Shown in pieces: positions 1-12,419 of a stretch of 64,000 bases of DNA (positions are counted from its first letter, which is position 1; each line of letters opens with the position of its first letter). The position numbers and the translations under genes were made by a program. Source of the DNA: Cercis canadensis (lineage: Eukaryota; Streptophyta; Magnoliopsida; Fabales; Fabaceae); contig QAOA01001229.1 of NCBI GenBank assembly GCA_003255065.1, positions 356,500 through 420,499 on the forward strand, read 5' to 3'. The notes under the pieces were generated by a model, which did not search any database, was not told the DNA's origin, and worked only from the letters and a program-made list of their open reading frames with translations.

Positions 1-3000
1 TTGCCTAAATGTGATTGACAATACCCCTACTGCCTAACTGTACTAGGGAGGGTCCAACACTTTCTGCCTTGCAATAACCCTTCCCCTTAATTTGAATAAA
101 GGTGAATGGATTGAGGCTTTGAGCAGAAATAAGAATTGGTCCCAAACAGTGCTTTTACAAAACTCCCTGTACACAAGTTTTGATACGTCATATTTCAATT
201 GGCACCTAAATGGTTTATTTTAAAGCAAGCTCAGATATGTCATTATGTAATAAAAATAAAAAGCGCGTCCATGTTCAATCTTGGAATCGACACCCAATTC
301 CCAACCCCTCTCTAGCCCCCTTCCACGAAAGATGTAACAATCTTAACAGAAGACAAAGTGCACAAGTTTAGGGGGTTAGTTCTAAGTTTAACAGAAGAAA
401 ATTTAAGCAAAATCACCTAAATTCAATTAAAACCCACTTGTATAGTTACGAGCATTATGAATATTACACCTATGTTGATAGCATTGCTAGATTGGTGACT
501 ATCCGTATAGGGCAGTGATTTAAACATATCAAGCTCTGGGTTACTGTTAAAATAGAAAAAAACTGTCAGGTACGAGCCAAATTTTTTTGGTGTTTAAAGA
601 GCACTTTAAGATTATGTATGTCTCAGCCATTAGTGGCCTGGTAGGTTGGTAGATTATATTAACTTTTATGTCAATAATTTCTGCTACAGTCTCATAATTG
701 TGCACTATTAAAACAGATGGGATTAAATCAAAATATTTAAAAGAAAAAAAAAAAAAAAAAAAAANAAAAAAAAAAAAAAAAAAAAAAAAAGCTACCACGT
801 AAAACTCCTTGTTTCCACAATCTACTTGTACGGTTGTACGGTTGTACGTTGGTTCACTCGTTTGCTTGATCTTTTCGAAGAAACTTCCACTGATAGCTCA
901 ATACCATTAATGGTTTTCAACTCGTGAGTTGGCCCAGCTCACCTATTGGACTCGGTGAGAATCTTTTTTTTGAATAAATGCTAAAGACACCACTTTTCAA
1001 AGCTGAAGACTCGACAAGCTTGTGGCGTATAGTGACACAAAACTGGCATTAGAAACCAAACTGAATGGAGAATAAACCTATTGCTATTTGGGGTAATTTA
1101 GCACATGAGATGCTGCATACTGATAATTCCCTGATGTTTAGTACCCAAGTTTTGAATTTTTCACATGCCGTTTTAAAAAGCATTATAAACAACAGTTAAA
1201 CGTGCTGCAAATGCCTGGCATGCATGATGATAAATTCATAATAGCCCCCCTTCTCCCTTTGCTTTGTTGGTGACCATATATCGAAGAAACTGGATTGAAC
1301 AAATCGTCGAACGGTTTGCAATCACCATCAACTACATGTGATGAAATAGGTTAAGTGCACGAGTTGCATTTTGGAGTGTTATCCAAGTAAGCCAAGAAGA
1401 AAGCTTTCGGGTGATTATCTATGCCTAACCAAATTTGATATCAGAAATGGCAAAGGGGTTGGCTGGTGCTTGAATCAATGTCACCTTTGATAAAATGGTA
1501 CTTTAGTTTTGCATTAACTATAGGCAACGAATTAGGTAAGCCCCCACTAAATGAAACTAACACACAATCACAAAAAAAAAAAAAAAAAAAATTAATAATA
1601 TAATAAAATAAAATTGAAAAATGGTAAATAAAAAGAAAGCAGAATATTGGGGGGACTCCATATCCAAACTTCATGACGCTGCTATTGAAATGAATGGAGC
1701 ACATAGTTAAAGGAAAGTGAATGAGAAACATGTCTCTAGGAAGAGCATATGATTTTGTAAGGGAGGGTTTAGAGAGATGTTGACTCAGTTGTGTTCTGCC
1801 GCATGCGTCTTTTTCAATATTGTTGGTATGAGCTAGCTAGGGTTATCTTTTTTCTTTTGACGAACCATTTTTGTTTGTTCTTTTGGGTAATAGTAGTCAA
1901 GTGAATTCGCGCTTTCTATTTTACTGCTCAGAGGTTCATTTCCTTTTAACACATTGTCATGGGTCTCTTTCAAGCACGTGAAAATTGTGTATAAACAAAT
2001 GAAAAGTTGAGCATATTGTGAATCTAAAAAATGTCCAAATAGTATTGTAAAAATCACCATAATAAGCATAGTGGAAAAATCCCAAAAAAAAATAATTTAT
2101 AGAAAAGTATGAAAAGAGGACAAAAAATAATTTTTAGTATCACATGCAAAAAAAAAAAAAANAAAAAAAAAAAAAAAAAAATACTAAAAGTATCCATGTT
2201 GTTCTTTTCTAAACTAATCATACTTAAACTTTTCAATTTTATGATATTTTATTGTTAATTTTCACTTTTCTATCAATTTTAGTCACTAAAAATGTGATGC
2301 CATTTTTCTAAGACGTTGCATCTTTAATTTTTCACAAATGCATAGAAATACCTAATCTTATCATAAACAATCTCGATTCTTTACTCTCTGCCAACACTTT
2401 TCTTTCAAAGCTTCCTCTACCAATATAAGTGCAACTAAACCAAAGTAATGTTCTGACTTTGGAACAAAGCTAATTAGGACTGAGTTCCAATTCAATAAGT
2501 TGCGTATAAATCTTATTTGTTGCTTTCCATCCCTCGTTTAATTTAAAGAGAAATCATACTCCCACTTAAGTTAGTTAAGTTTAAGTGGGAGCTTACTAAT
2601 CTAGATGCAAACATATAAAATTTAAAAAAGTGTGCAAATAGATGAACCTTTTATCTAATTGGGAAACTCCTTTCTAACACTTTTTACCACTTTAAAAACA
2701 TGTTTAATCAATAAAATTATTATTTTTTAAAAATAATATTATTTACACATTATTTATATTCATAATACTTCACATTCTACCTGATCGTGCGCCCCTTGGC
2801 TTTAGTCAAGGGTTCGAGGTCCAGTAAAAATATTATTGGGAGAGAGAAAATTATAATTGTTCTAATCTTCAAACGAGATTAATCTCACGTTCAATTGGAT
2901 AAAATGGAGATACTCGTGGTATAAACAAAAAAAAATACTTCACATTCTACATACACTCAATAACAATTAGATTTAACATGACCTACCTAATTTTTTTTTA

Positions 3001-3590
3001 GATATATTTAAACTTTTTTTAGCATTTAAATTTTATACACTATCTCCTACAAGGTACAATTAAAAGTTTATGTTATAACAAGGTTTTACTTTTTGTTTTC
3101 AATTAATTTTTTTTTTCACATCCCTTCAACAATTATCAAATGGGACCATAAATAATTATAGAAGAAACATCCGGGAACAGCACACATCAAAGAATTAAAT
3201 CAGATGACCCCTAAAATAAAAAAGTGATCCATGTAAGTGGACAAGTTTAGTGTCAAAATCAAACAAGGTCCATGCTGGACCAGTTAACTTGTGGGCCTCT
3301 TATGAATCCAAAATTTTCCCATGTTTCAAGTGACTCCAATTATTATTCCTAATCAAATCCATAACCATCATTATTGAAAACTTTACTACAAATTGACCTC
3401 TCACGCCCATCATCAATATATCCAAATCGAAACAATGATTAATTATTCTTAAAACCTTTTCGTAAATCATATGTTAATCAATGAAACCCCACATCCCCCT
3501 CTTTGGTCTCTCCCTCAATTTTTTTTTGTACATTGTATTTGTACTTGCGCTAGCTAGGTACGTGACTCCAGCCTCTCAGATCCCGAACAA
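1..3590. other. Gene-poor AT-rich spacer
   Basis: I see no supported gene here. Open frames are short and driven by poly-A/poly-T runs. Two of these runs (about 742-790 and 2150-2180) each contain one N. The only structured element I recognise is the SINE at about 2781-2933, listed separately. Confidence 0.6.
2781..2933 (+). mobile_element. tRNA-derived SINE with target-site duplication
   Basis: A roughly 153-bp insertion is bracketed by a 17-bp direct repeat, AATACTTCACATTCTAC, at 2764-2780 and 2934-2950. Near its 5' end it has GGTTCGAGGTCC, which fits the RNA polymerase III B-box consensus GGTTCGANNCC. It ends in an A-rich tail. B-box, A-tail and target-site duplication together indicate a SINE moved by LINE-type retrotransposition. 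The 3' half recurs, diverged, at about 58555-58660. The A-box is not clear. Confidence 0.75.
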
Positions 3591-3605
3591 TTTATAACCC
3601 CATCG

Positions 3606-3611
3606 CACGTG
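3606..3611 (+). promoter_or_regulatory. G-box/ABRE-like motif upstream of bHLH79-like gene
   Basis: CACGTG, followed by TC so that ACGTGTC is also present, lies about 520 bp upstream of the bHLH start codon. This is a classic bHLH/bZIP site. Whether it is used cannot be told from sequence. A pyrimidine-rich stretch at about 3925-4030 probably marks the core promoter and 5' leader. Confidence 0.35.
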
Positions 3612-4128
3612 TCACTTTTCTATTCGTCTTAGGTATTTGATGGTGTGGATTATGAAATAGTTTTGTTTTGGTAATTGAATCAGACGGTAGAGAGATGAGG
3701 AGGGGTGCTCGTGAGAGAGAGATTATAGATATAGAGGGAGAGGGGAAGTATGAAATGCTGGACATCCGAGAAAACCTCACTGGAAGTGACTTCGTTTGCT
3801 ACTCCCGAGGTCTCTGTCTGTGAAACAGTGAGTGATGGTGGAAAGAGAAATATAACACAGTGCGCACCAGCCTCCACTGTCCAAGGAGATCACGCACAAA
3901 GGAAAGAGCTTTCTTCAGCTTCTGCTTCTGCCTCTCTCTTTCCTTCTATTTTTGAAACCCCTTTTCATATTTCTTTTCGAAGCTCAGCTCCTTAAATACC
4001 ACTCTTCTCTTCTTCTTCTTATTCCTTCTCTGGCGCTTCGTTATTTTTAACTACTCTTCTGAGTTCAAGTTGTGATGCGAGGGTACTGTTAAGTTGGGGG
4101 TCCGGGTTTGTATTCGAATCCTGGTAGG

Positions 4129-6363
4129 ATGGATCCGGCTGCGATGATGAACGAGGGTTCCTTAGCGAATGGGATTGCTAATACGGCGCCGTATAACTTG
4201 GCGGAGATCTGGCAGTTCCCGATGAATGGCGGTGCGGGTCTCGGAGAATCTGGAGGCGGGTTGGGATTGAGGAGGCCGCAGTTTGGGCATAATTTCGGGC
4301 AGCTCAGTGATTTTACGGGTCCGAATCGGGATGTTCCGGGTAATGATCCGATCAGTTCGGAGCAGAGAGCGAATAATGGTGTCAATAATAAGAAGAGACG
4401 CGATTCGGAGGAGGAATCTGCCAAGGGCGTCTCCACCAGCAATGGTTGCAATGGCGTGGTATTCATTCATCCATTTCGTTATACTCAATGATTTAGTGTT
4501 GACTCAAAACTGTTTGAAGAAAAACCTCAATGAAACGAGATTGAGTATGAATTTAATTAGTCGACATCAAATTGGTGGCATATTATAAAATGATTATTTG
4601 GGTGCCTGCAATTACTGTTAAATTAAATAACATGGATCTGGTTCTGTTTTTAATCTTAGTTTATACTTGTTAGAATTTGAAATTGAATCAAAGCCATGCC
4701 TTTTTTCTCAATTTATTTATTTGAATGAACTGCCAACTACTTCAACTAATGGAACAGTTGGTATTTTCTTTGACTGATGGTTGTCAATTTGAATTGAGCA
4801 GAATGATGGTGACGGAAAACGGCTTAAAACTTCAGGGAGCAGGAATGAGAGCCGTGATACTAAAGCTGATGCAGAACCCAGTTCAGGCAAGCCTGTGGAA
4901 CAAAGTACTCAGCCACCTGCTGAGCCTCCCAAGCAAGATTATATCCATGTTCGAGCGAGACGGGGTCAAGCTACTGACAGCCACAGTCTAGCAGAAAGAG
5001 TAATTTACATATACCCTTTTAATTATGTTGTTCTTTTCAATAATTTTTTTGCTTTTGTTTATCTAATTGTAAAGAACAATATCTTAGGTTAGATAAGAGT
5101 ACTTTAGATCCAGGTGCTCAATTGTGGGACAAATTTTTGTTTTTTCCTTATGAAGAGAGAGAAGAAAAATGTACTACGTTGTTATAATCTTTCTGGAAAT
5201 ATAAGGAAAAGTTGGAATGATTTATGTGTTGCATTTTGAGATGTTGACTGAGTTCTCTAACTATTATATTTGTGGACAGGCTAGGAGGGAAAAGATAAGT
5301 GAGAGGATGAAAATTCTTCAGGATTTGGTCCCTGGTTGTAATAAGGTATGGTTTTGGTCCCTGTAAAATTTTGTTTCTGCTTTCGTTACCCGTGTATGTA
5401 AAATTTTAATAAAGCTAATGACCTAAAAAGGAGAAAGAAGTGTTACATGAGGCATAAAAAGAAAAGATCAAAGTCATCCTGGAATTTTTAACATGACTCT
5501 ATTGATTAGACTGCTAAAAATCAGTCTTTATGATTGGTGTTATATGCCATGATTTCTTGGAAATTTTAAATTTCGATACCTTCTTATATTTCAGGTTATA
5601 GGGAAAGCATTGGTTCTTGATGAGATAATTAATTATATCCAATCCCTACAACGCCAAGTTGAGGTATGGATCTTTTCTGTGATGTTGTTGTCTGGGCTAA
5701 TTATATGTTTTGAAATTAATTTATGGATTAAAGTTGAATTTGAGCCTTGTAATATTACTGGATGTCACAGTTCTTGTCAATGAAGCTTGAAGCTGTAAAT
5801 TCAAGAATGAACCCTGGCATTGAAGTGTTTCCTCCTAAAGATGTGAGTTTTTAACTTGGAATATGGTTTTTATTTCCTGTTTTATATTCTGTTCACCTGT
5901 CTTTTTCTTTTAAGGATGTCTTGGTGGAATCATAAGTCAATCCCTACTAAAAAAAAATTAGTTTTTTCTCAGTATTTCTCGGACTGATTAAATTCAGCAA
6001 TATGTGGAGTATATATATATATTTTAATTTTTATTTGATAATAGATGATAGCAGCGGGAAGGAACCTTGCTTCTATAAAAATAAAAAGAGAGTTAAGAAG
6101 AATGTAAGTGAGTAGGAACCCAGGCTAGAATCAAAGTGTGAAGTAAAAAGATTCTTCAGAATGGTCACTGCTGTTTAGTTTTTCATCCATTTTGCATAAT
6201 CTTCTGTCTTATGTGACATCTGCTTTTGTTCCAGTTTGGTCAACAAACATTTGACACGGCCGCCATGGCATTTGGTTCACAAGCTACCAGAGAGTATAGT
6301 CGTGGATCATCACCAGAGTGGTTACACATGCAGATAGGAGGTGGTTTCGAAAGAACAACATAG
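4129..6363 (+). CDS. bHLH79: bHLH transcription factor, bHLH79/BPE-like
   Basis: Six exons join in frame: 4129-4455, 4802-4999, 5280-5345, 5595-5663, 5771-5842 and 6235-6363, giving 286 aa. Every intron is GT-AG and all joins are phase 0. The N-terminus, [15 protein letters not shown], resembles the bHLH79 and BIGPETAL subgroup. Exons 2-5 carry the bHLH domain (about residues 165-235). The basic region [18 protein letters not shown] has the His-Glu-Arg set (H170, E174, R178) expected for E-box/G-box binding. It is followed by helix 1, a loop (PGCNK), and helix 2 ([20 protein letters not shown]). Arabidopsis relatives are nuclear regulators of cell growth and brassinosteroid responses. The start is the first ATG matching family N-termini; an in-frame upstream ATG at 4108 is less likely. 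Subfamily identity is firm; one-to-one orthology is inferred. Confidence 0.9.
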
Positions 6364-7560
6364 TCTGTGAAACCTGGTAATAAATCGATAAAGAAGCAAT
6401 ATTCCTTCCTTCAGTGGCCGCCAGAAAACATATACTCAAGGTGTTAAGTCGAACACAGACACCTCATTCCCATTTTCTACACGAGGCATGGAGCTGTTAT
6501 ATTTTTACACAGGACTGCTTAAAGTTAGTATCTAAGCATCTCCGTTTGTTAGTGTGTTGGAAAATGTATTCATTTACTCAATATGTAGCATAGTGGACTT
6601 TAGGCTTTCTATGCTAATACTCAACATAACCCCCAGAAATGAGTGTTATTCTTGTAAAAGAATGCTACTTGTCCTGAATACATAATGCTTACATATTGTG
6701 TAATAGTCTCAACATTGGTGTTTGTTTGTGAAGCTATGTTGAATAAATTAAGCCAAATATGGTTTTGTTAATTTTTTGAAGTCTCTTCGGGTGCATTAAA
6801 CGATCATGACAGTGAAGAACTTACAATTGGTATCTGTTGCTGTTTGCATAGGATATCAGATAGAATTCCCATAGCACATGATGCTGGTTATTCTATGGTG
6901 GTTTTTTTTTTTCTTTTTTTTAATTTTGGATATTGGGTAGTGTTTTGCAAGAATAATATTACTTGCATACTAATTAGGCTCATATTTTCACACACTTACT
7001 TGTTGACATAATTTGAATTTAATTGGATAACTCCAACTTCTTGCTGCTAGATTTTGTTTTTTTCTGCTCGTTTTTGCTGTTAGATTCAAATTTTGCTAGT
7101 GTGCTGTGCAAATAGCATTATCCAATGCTTTTAGCGTAGAGGAGGACTAAAGCAACTAATTTGGACATAATCGTTCTCAGCGCTTCATGAATCAAATTAT
7201 CTGAATATCGTCCTACTGGGAAGCTCAATTGTATAAATCAACATATAAATTGTACCGATTTTAGAAACTAAGTTTAACAGAAAAAAAAAATTAAATAATA
7301 TCATTTAAACTCAAATTCTACTAAATGTGCATAAACTCTGCAGTTTTTGTACAATAGTTATAAGACTCGAGGTAAAATATGATTGGCATTGTATCAATAC
7401 CTATCTATCTTCATGAATGAGTATTGTAGACTTGACCATTATATATAACTCAAGAAACTTGCATTTCATATCCACACCACTGTCACTTTTACAAAAGAAC
7501 ACAAGGGGGAAAAAATTTAAACTTACATTGGTGCATGTTATGTTAATACTTAGGAGAGCT
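6364..7560 (+). other. bHLH79-like 3' UTR and convergent intergenic region
   Basis: The first few hundred bases after the stop are probably 3' UTR. AATAAA at 6742-6747 is a plausible polyadenylation signal. The rest separates two converging genes; I see no further gene. Confidence 0.45.
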
Positions 7561-9174
7561 CTATGCTGCAGCACCAAAGGAACTCCCACCCTGGTTAAAG
7601 CTATTACCACTTGATTGGAAATAAGAGATTGCAGCCCAGATCACACGCAGGAGCAGAATCGCAAGAAATACAGCGCCTCCAAGGTTGCACACTACCTGTG
7701 ATTCATATTTACCTATGCTTGTTACCTCCTTATAATATAATGCATCTTCCAATTATAAAGCAAAGACACCTTGGTGAAGGAAATGTTGAAAGATGCCAGA
7801 AACAAAGTTTATGCCTTACTTATTCACTCTAATGGCCTCAAATTGATATGACTTGGCAGTGGCACTGAAAGATATCTATACAAATGCCTAGCACACTGTA
7901 ATAATTTAATAATAAAAAAGGCCTAGTATACAGTAATTACCCAATAACAAGTCTACTTCTTCACAAGTTCACAACAAATCTTACTCACTTAACTCATGTT
8001 TGCAGCATTATTGGTTCAAGTAATCTTTGTATGATCCTAAAATATGACATATGAGAGCAATGTTGATGTGGAAAAATTAGGTTTCAATTGGCCCTGAACT
8101 TTCAGTTAAGCCACACAGGATTGGGAGATGGGAAGCAGTGTACCTCGAGAAGTGCTTTAGCAATAGAAAGGAAAGCAAGTAGCAGAGTTCCATCAACTGC
8201 GAAAGAAACCTGAATTCCCAATCCACATTGAAAGCAATATAAGAGAAAGCAACGAGTGGTAAATATAAAGCTAACTTCAGCTATATTGATTTTCAGGCAA
8301 GCAGCAGCAAACAGTACAGTCAGATACGACATAAGCATTCGGTATTGTAATGTACAGACAAGTATAAATGCAGAGGCTGAGAGCTAGTTTGGACAATAGA
8401 CCGTAGCTTATCAAATACACGTACAAGGTGCAAGACCATAACAATAAGTGAATACAAGGTTATTAAAAGAAAAATGGGAACATCTTCAAGCAATTTTCAA
8501 GAGTCAATCAAATATAAATTCTAATCGTCTTTTTGAGTAACTTTAATCATTCAAAACGGGAACTTGATGTTGAATCGGTGATACCCATATAGCTAAACAA
8601 CCACTGAAATGAAAATTTCCAAAGGAGCCTCTAAGTGCTATCAGAAAACGAGCAGCACTTACGTTAACGAAGAAAGGGGGCAAGAGGAAGAAAGAGAAAC
8701 TTACAAGCTGGGGCGATAAGACTGCAGGTAGAACCGAGCGAGAGGCTTTCTTGGCCCGCTTGGAAACCTTCTTAAACATGCTCTGGAAGAATCTGATCAA
8801 CAAGTCCACACTGCTCTCAGCGTCATCGTCATCGGTCTCCTCTTCAATCCCATCATAGCCATCAAAAAGGGCTTCATCCATCTCATCTGGGTCTCCTTCA
8901 GATGAACTATTCAGCTAAGAACAAATGGGCCAATGGTGAACTCAATTTGCGAGCAATTGTATATTTGCTTGTATATAGGAGCGGGTGGGAGAGAGAAGAG
9001 ATATACCTTGCCATGGCAATAAGTGATTCTGGGATGTAAACGAGAGTTGTAGTACAACTGGGGGCGATGTTCTTGGCGAGACAACCCAACATTTGCAGAG
9101 GAGTGGAGAAGCTTGGAGGATGAACAGGGCGTGAGATTGATAAAAGGTACCAAAGTTGCAGTAGCTCCTGCCAT
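7561..9174 (-). CDS. SHW1: SHW1-like protein, predicted plastid-targeted, two TM helices
   Basis: Four minus-strand exons join in phase 0 with GT-AG introns: 9007-9174, 8705-8914, 8144-8209 and 7561-7695, encoding 192 aa. Exon 1 is Ser/Ala/Thr-rich and poor in acids, as in a chloroplast transit peptide. Exon 2 has an acidic stretch (EEETDDDDAE) and then a basic amphipathic segment, RFFQSMFKKVSKRAKKASRS. Exons 3-4 encode two hydrophobic segments (about residues 127-148 and 150-172) before a Gly/Ser/Asn-rich tail. From memory this matches the plant-only family annotated SHORT HYPOCOTYL IN WHITE LIGHT 1, named from an Arabidopsis light-signalling mutant. Targeting and topology are read from sequence, and fit uneasily with the nuclear role reported for Arabidopsis SHW1. 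The gene model is firm; the name is moderate. Confidence 0.7.
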
Positions 9175-10108
9175 TTGGGGTGGGAAGCTCTATTATGTTT
9201 TATCATTTGGAACAGGCACCTTATTTTGATGCCTTTATTTCTTTTTTGGGCTGAAACCTTACTTTGATGGCTTCTTATGTGGAGTTCGGGCCTTCTTCCT
9301 TTTGATTGGAAGTCCATACTCCTGTATCCACTACAAACTGGCCCATGTATGATGCTTTTCTTTATTCATCATAATTGAACTAAATAATTATAGTGTTTTG
9401 AACTGATTAATTATTTAATTTCTTACGTTTAGTAAAAATAAATCTTAAAAGAACTATAGTTATTGGGTGTATATATAAGCAATAGAATTTTTTTTTTGTC
9501 GATAGAAGAGCATCATTTTGTGCTAGAGGAAAGGGAAAGAGTTGTTAAGGATACAATTTTTGACTGGTCAATATCAACAAAAGACATTCCACACTCAAAC
9601 ACAAGACATTTCCTTATTGGAGATGTCTTGAGATCAACTGAGCAATGCTTACGTCTAGTTGCCAATTAGTTTTTATTGATTAAAATACATATAGTAGAAG
9701 TATATATATGGCAACTTGCATATATACGAGGGAAGAGAATAAAGAAGAGGTGTCACACTCTTTATTCTAATTATATTTTTTAAAAAATAAATTAGGATAT
9801 ATGTCAAATTTTTTTTTTAGTTAACTAGAGGCTATATAATAGGGTAACATATTTCTTTTCAAAATCCCATCTTGCTCAATATTAATGTGATTTAAACACA
9901 AAACTTCTATAATTATGTGTCAAGTATTTAACTATTAGATTGTTGTTTTGAAAACACCTATGTTTGGTATTAAAAATCATTATAATTTTTTTATTGAAAA
10001 AATCATAATATTTGATGTTAGGAGTTTTACTCTGTGTACTACCCTCCTCCCAGCAAACTGCGCCTATATAACCAAAAAGAAAATTTAGGATAATATTATT
10101 TAGGATTT

Positions 10109-10306
10109 TATGATACTACATGAGTATGTCATATTACACTGACGTGATAAGTATANATCATATGTAATTTTTATATTTTATTGAATATAAATGTAATTTA
10201 TTTTATTTTCTCAAATAAATTTAAAAATAGTTAATTTGTACACATGTCATTTTCATATTGGCTAATCTCATATAGTATGACATACTACATAAATATAAAA
10301 AATATC
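10109..10306. mobile_element. MITE-like element, copy A
   Basis: About 200 bp, AT-rich, with imperfect terminal inverted repeats: GAGTATGTCATATTAC near the left end and TAGTATGACATACTACAT near the right. It is clearly related along its whole length to 60047-60237. Shared internal blocks include CACTGACGTG, AAATAAATTTAAAAATA and TTAATTTGTACACAT. It contains an N at 10156 and another lies just past its right edge at 10307. No coding capacity, so a non-autonomous DNA element is the best reading. I cannot define a target-site duplication. Confidence 0.6.
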
Positions 10307-11187
10307 NTATAAAAAAAATAATAATAGCATTTTCGGGAAACCAAAATCGACAGGAAAGAAATATTTGATTTTGATTTTCTCCAAACAAATAAACATAAAT
10401 AAATGACAAAATAATTGGTAGTTATTGTCGATAAAGTTTTTGTTTCAGAATTTGTGGCTGGATGTCTTTTGGTCGTTAATTTATGAACGGTCAATAATAA
10501 TTAATTAATTTACAAACAAAAATTTTGCAAATTTTGGAAGCAAAAGTTTGTTTCCGTTTGCATTGCACCCTGTGTTGGCCGTTACAAATGTCAACTGCCT
10601 TAAGAAAACGGCGACCTTACCTCATGTGTTGCTTTCGCTCCAACTTTAACATGCCGCGTCACGTCAGCAAAACAACCCGCACCCAAGAGCAAAAGCCGCA
10701 AAACACTCGTCTAAACGACTTTGTCTACCTGTTACTGTCTCTTTAACCAGATTAATAGATTACACGTCCTATTTGGCACTTTGCTTAACCGCCACTTCCA
10801 TGCTCTCTTTTCGCGCGGTCCCACCAGGTCAACTGATTCCACGATTCTCAAATTCTCAAAATTACTCCTATTTGCGGCGGTGTGGTTCTCTAAAATATTA
10901 TTTTAACAAGTTTCAAATTATTATTTTTCCCCTTCAATTGAAACAAACAATATATTTTTGTGCTTTAAACAAATAAGCGGTCACATTATCATCTTGAGAC
11001 AGAAAAAATTATAATAATTAAAATTTTGAATATAAATTATTTCGTTTTTATTAGATAAATTAAATTAATTTTTTAATTAGATTTTAAAATATTCTTAGAT
11101 TAATTGTTGTGTTTGTGTGTATAATTTTATGCTGTCTTAGTGCATATTTAGGTTAGTTATTGGAATAAACTAAAAATTATTTTTTGT

Positions 11188-11427
11188 TAATTGGACTGTA
11201 GATCAATTAGTCACAAGACTCTCATTACAAGAAAAGAATATTGTATTCGAGGCCTCTCATTAACAAAATAAAGGTATCAAAGTGCTCTCTATGCAAAATT
11301 ATAGTTGTGGATGTTTTGATAGAGAGACTCCTAGAGTAGGAATAGTTTGTCCCAATTTTGGTAAGTTTAGCTCCATCTAAAGGTTGTGGTTAGATCTTGA
11401 TTCTTGGGTTATCAAAAAAAAAAATTC
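11188..11427 (+). mobile_element. SINE-like element with A-tail
   Basis: About 240 bp ending in a run of A. It is flanked by a near-identical direct repeat, AAAATTATTTTTTG on the left (about 11174-11187) and AAAATTATTTTTG on the right, as after retroposition. ATTCGAGGCC near 11250 is a possible degenerate B-box. It is a different family from the SINE at 2781. The pol III promoter is weak, so the call is tentative. Confidence 0.4.
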
Positions 11428-12419
11428 AAAATTATTTTTGATTTCAAAAGTTATTTTGAGTAATTTTTTTTATGTTATTATAAAAATGGTTACAAAAATA
11501 ATTGTGAATAAGATTAATAATGATTTTATTTTTATTGAGTATTAAAAACACAAATTAAATTATTTTCATTTTTATTTTTGCATTCTAAATATTTGGAGTT
11601 CATTATCATGTGCATATTATAGTTAGTGTTGATGCATAAATATAACCCAATCTTAAATATATATTAGTCTCCAATGATACACCCCATTAATTAAACATTT
11701 AATATTTTATAGTAGTAGTATTGAGTTCAAATTTTATTAGGAGCAGGTGAGATGAGATTTCAAAAAGTGATAAACTCTTCTTTCTTGTGTAACTTTCAAT
11801 GAACAAAAAAATATTACTTAAATTTATGCAAAAATAGTTTGTAAAAATTATTATTAGGAGGATTCTTTGGTGCCTTTCATTTTTATGATGCATGAATTTA
11901 TTATTTAATTTTTGTGTGCCACATTGACATAATTAAAATTTGCTACAAAATTAACAAAGTCACAGTTATTTTTACAGGAACATAACATGACTTTTAGTTA
12001 CAATAAAATTGTCATTATTAATTAAAAATTGTTTATTATTATTTTGCTTCCTTAGGAATCGAAAGACAAAATTTTCATCAAATCCAGGCCCATTGAGTCA
12101 ATAAAATTTCAGCAGTCCGATCCACGGACTGGGAGCGCGAGTAAGGAGGGCGATCTGCATGGTGAATTTAGCAATTAATCAAAAACAAAGCAGTAACGCG
12201 GTTTACGAAGAAGAACGAAAATAGAAAGACGAGGGGCAAAACCGGGAATATGAAAATAAAGGCAAAATTTCGGAGGAGAGCATAGCTTAGGGGGTTGAAT
12301 GTACTTCCTCTCTGTTTCATCTTGCTACAACGAAGCGCTTGAGAGATTTCCAACGATTTGAAAGAGAAGGCGGTTGCAACTGATCGGAGCCGGCACAAAT
12401 TTCCGTTCCGTTTTGGAAG

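Larger units (their letters stand above)
9330..12100. other. AT-rich spacer between SHW1-like and ALA3-like genes
   Basis: No supported gene. It holds a MITE-like element (about 10109-10306), a SINE-like element (about 11188-11427) and a block of more balanced base composition at about 10550-10870. That block has an open frame of 73 codons, but I see no family match or codon signature. Confidence 0.5.

Noticed and set aside
547..798. Minus-strand frame with a poly-Phe start
   Set aside because: Produced by a poly-A run containing an N; no domain and no coding signature.
1441..1731. 96-codon minus-strand frame
   Set aside because: Includes a poly-A-derived Phe run; composition is not coding-like.
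4089..4466. 125-codon minus-strand frame over bHLH exon 1
   Set aside because: Antisense shadow of a GC-rich true exon; the plus-strand bHLH reading is conserved.
10525..10746. 73-codon plus frame in a more balanced region
   Set aside because: No family match, no intron context or neighbours; may be old promoter sequence.
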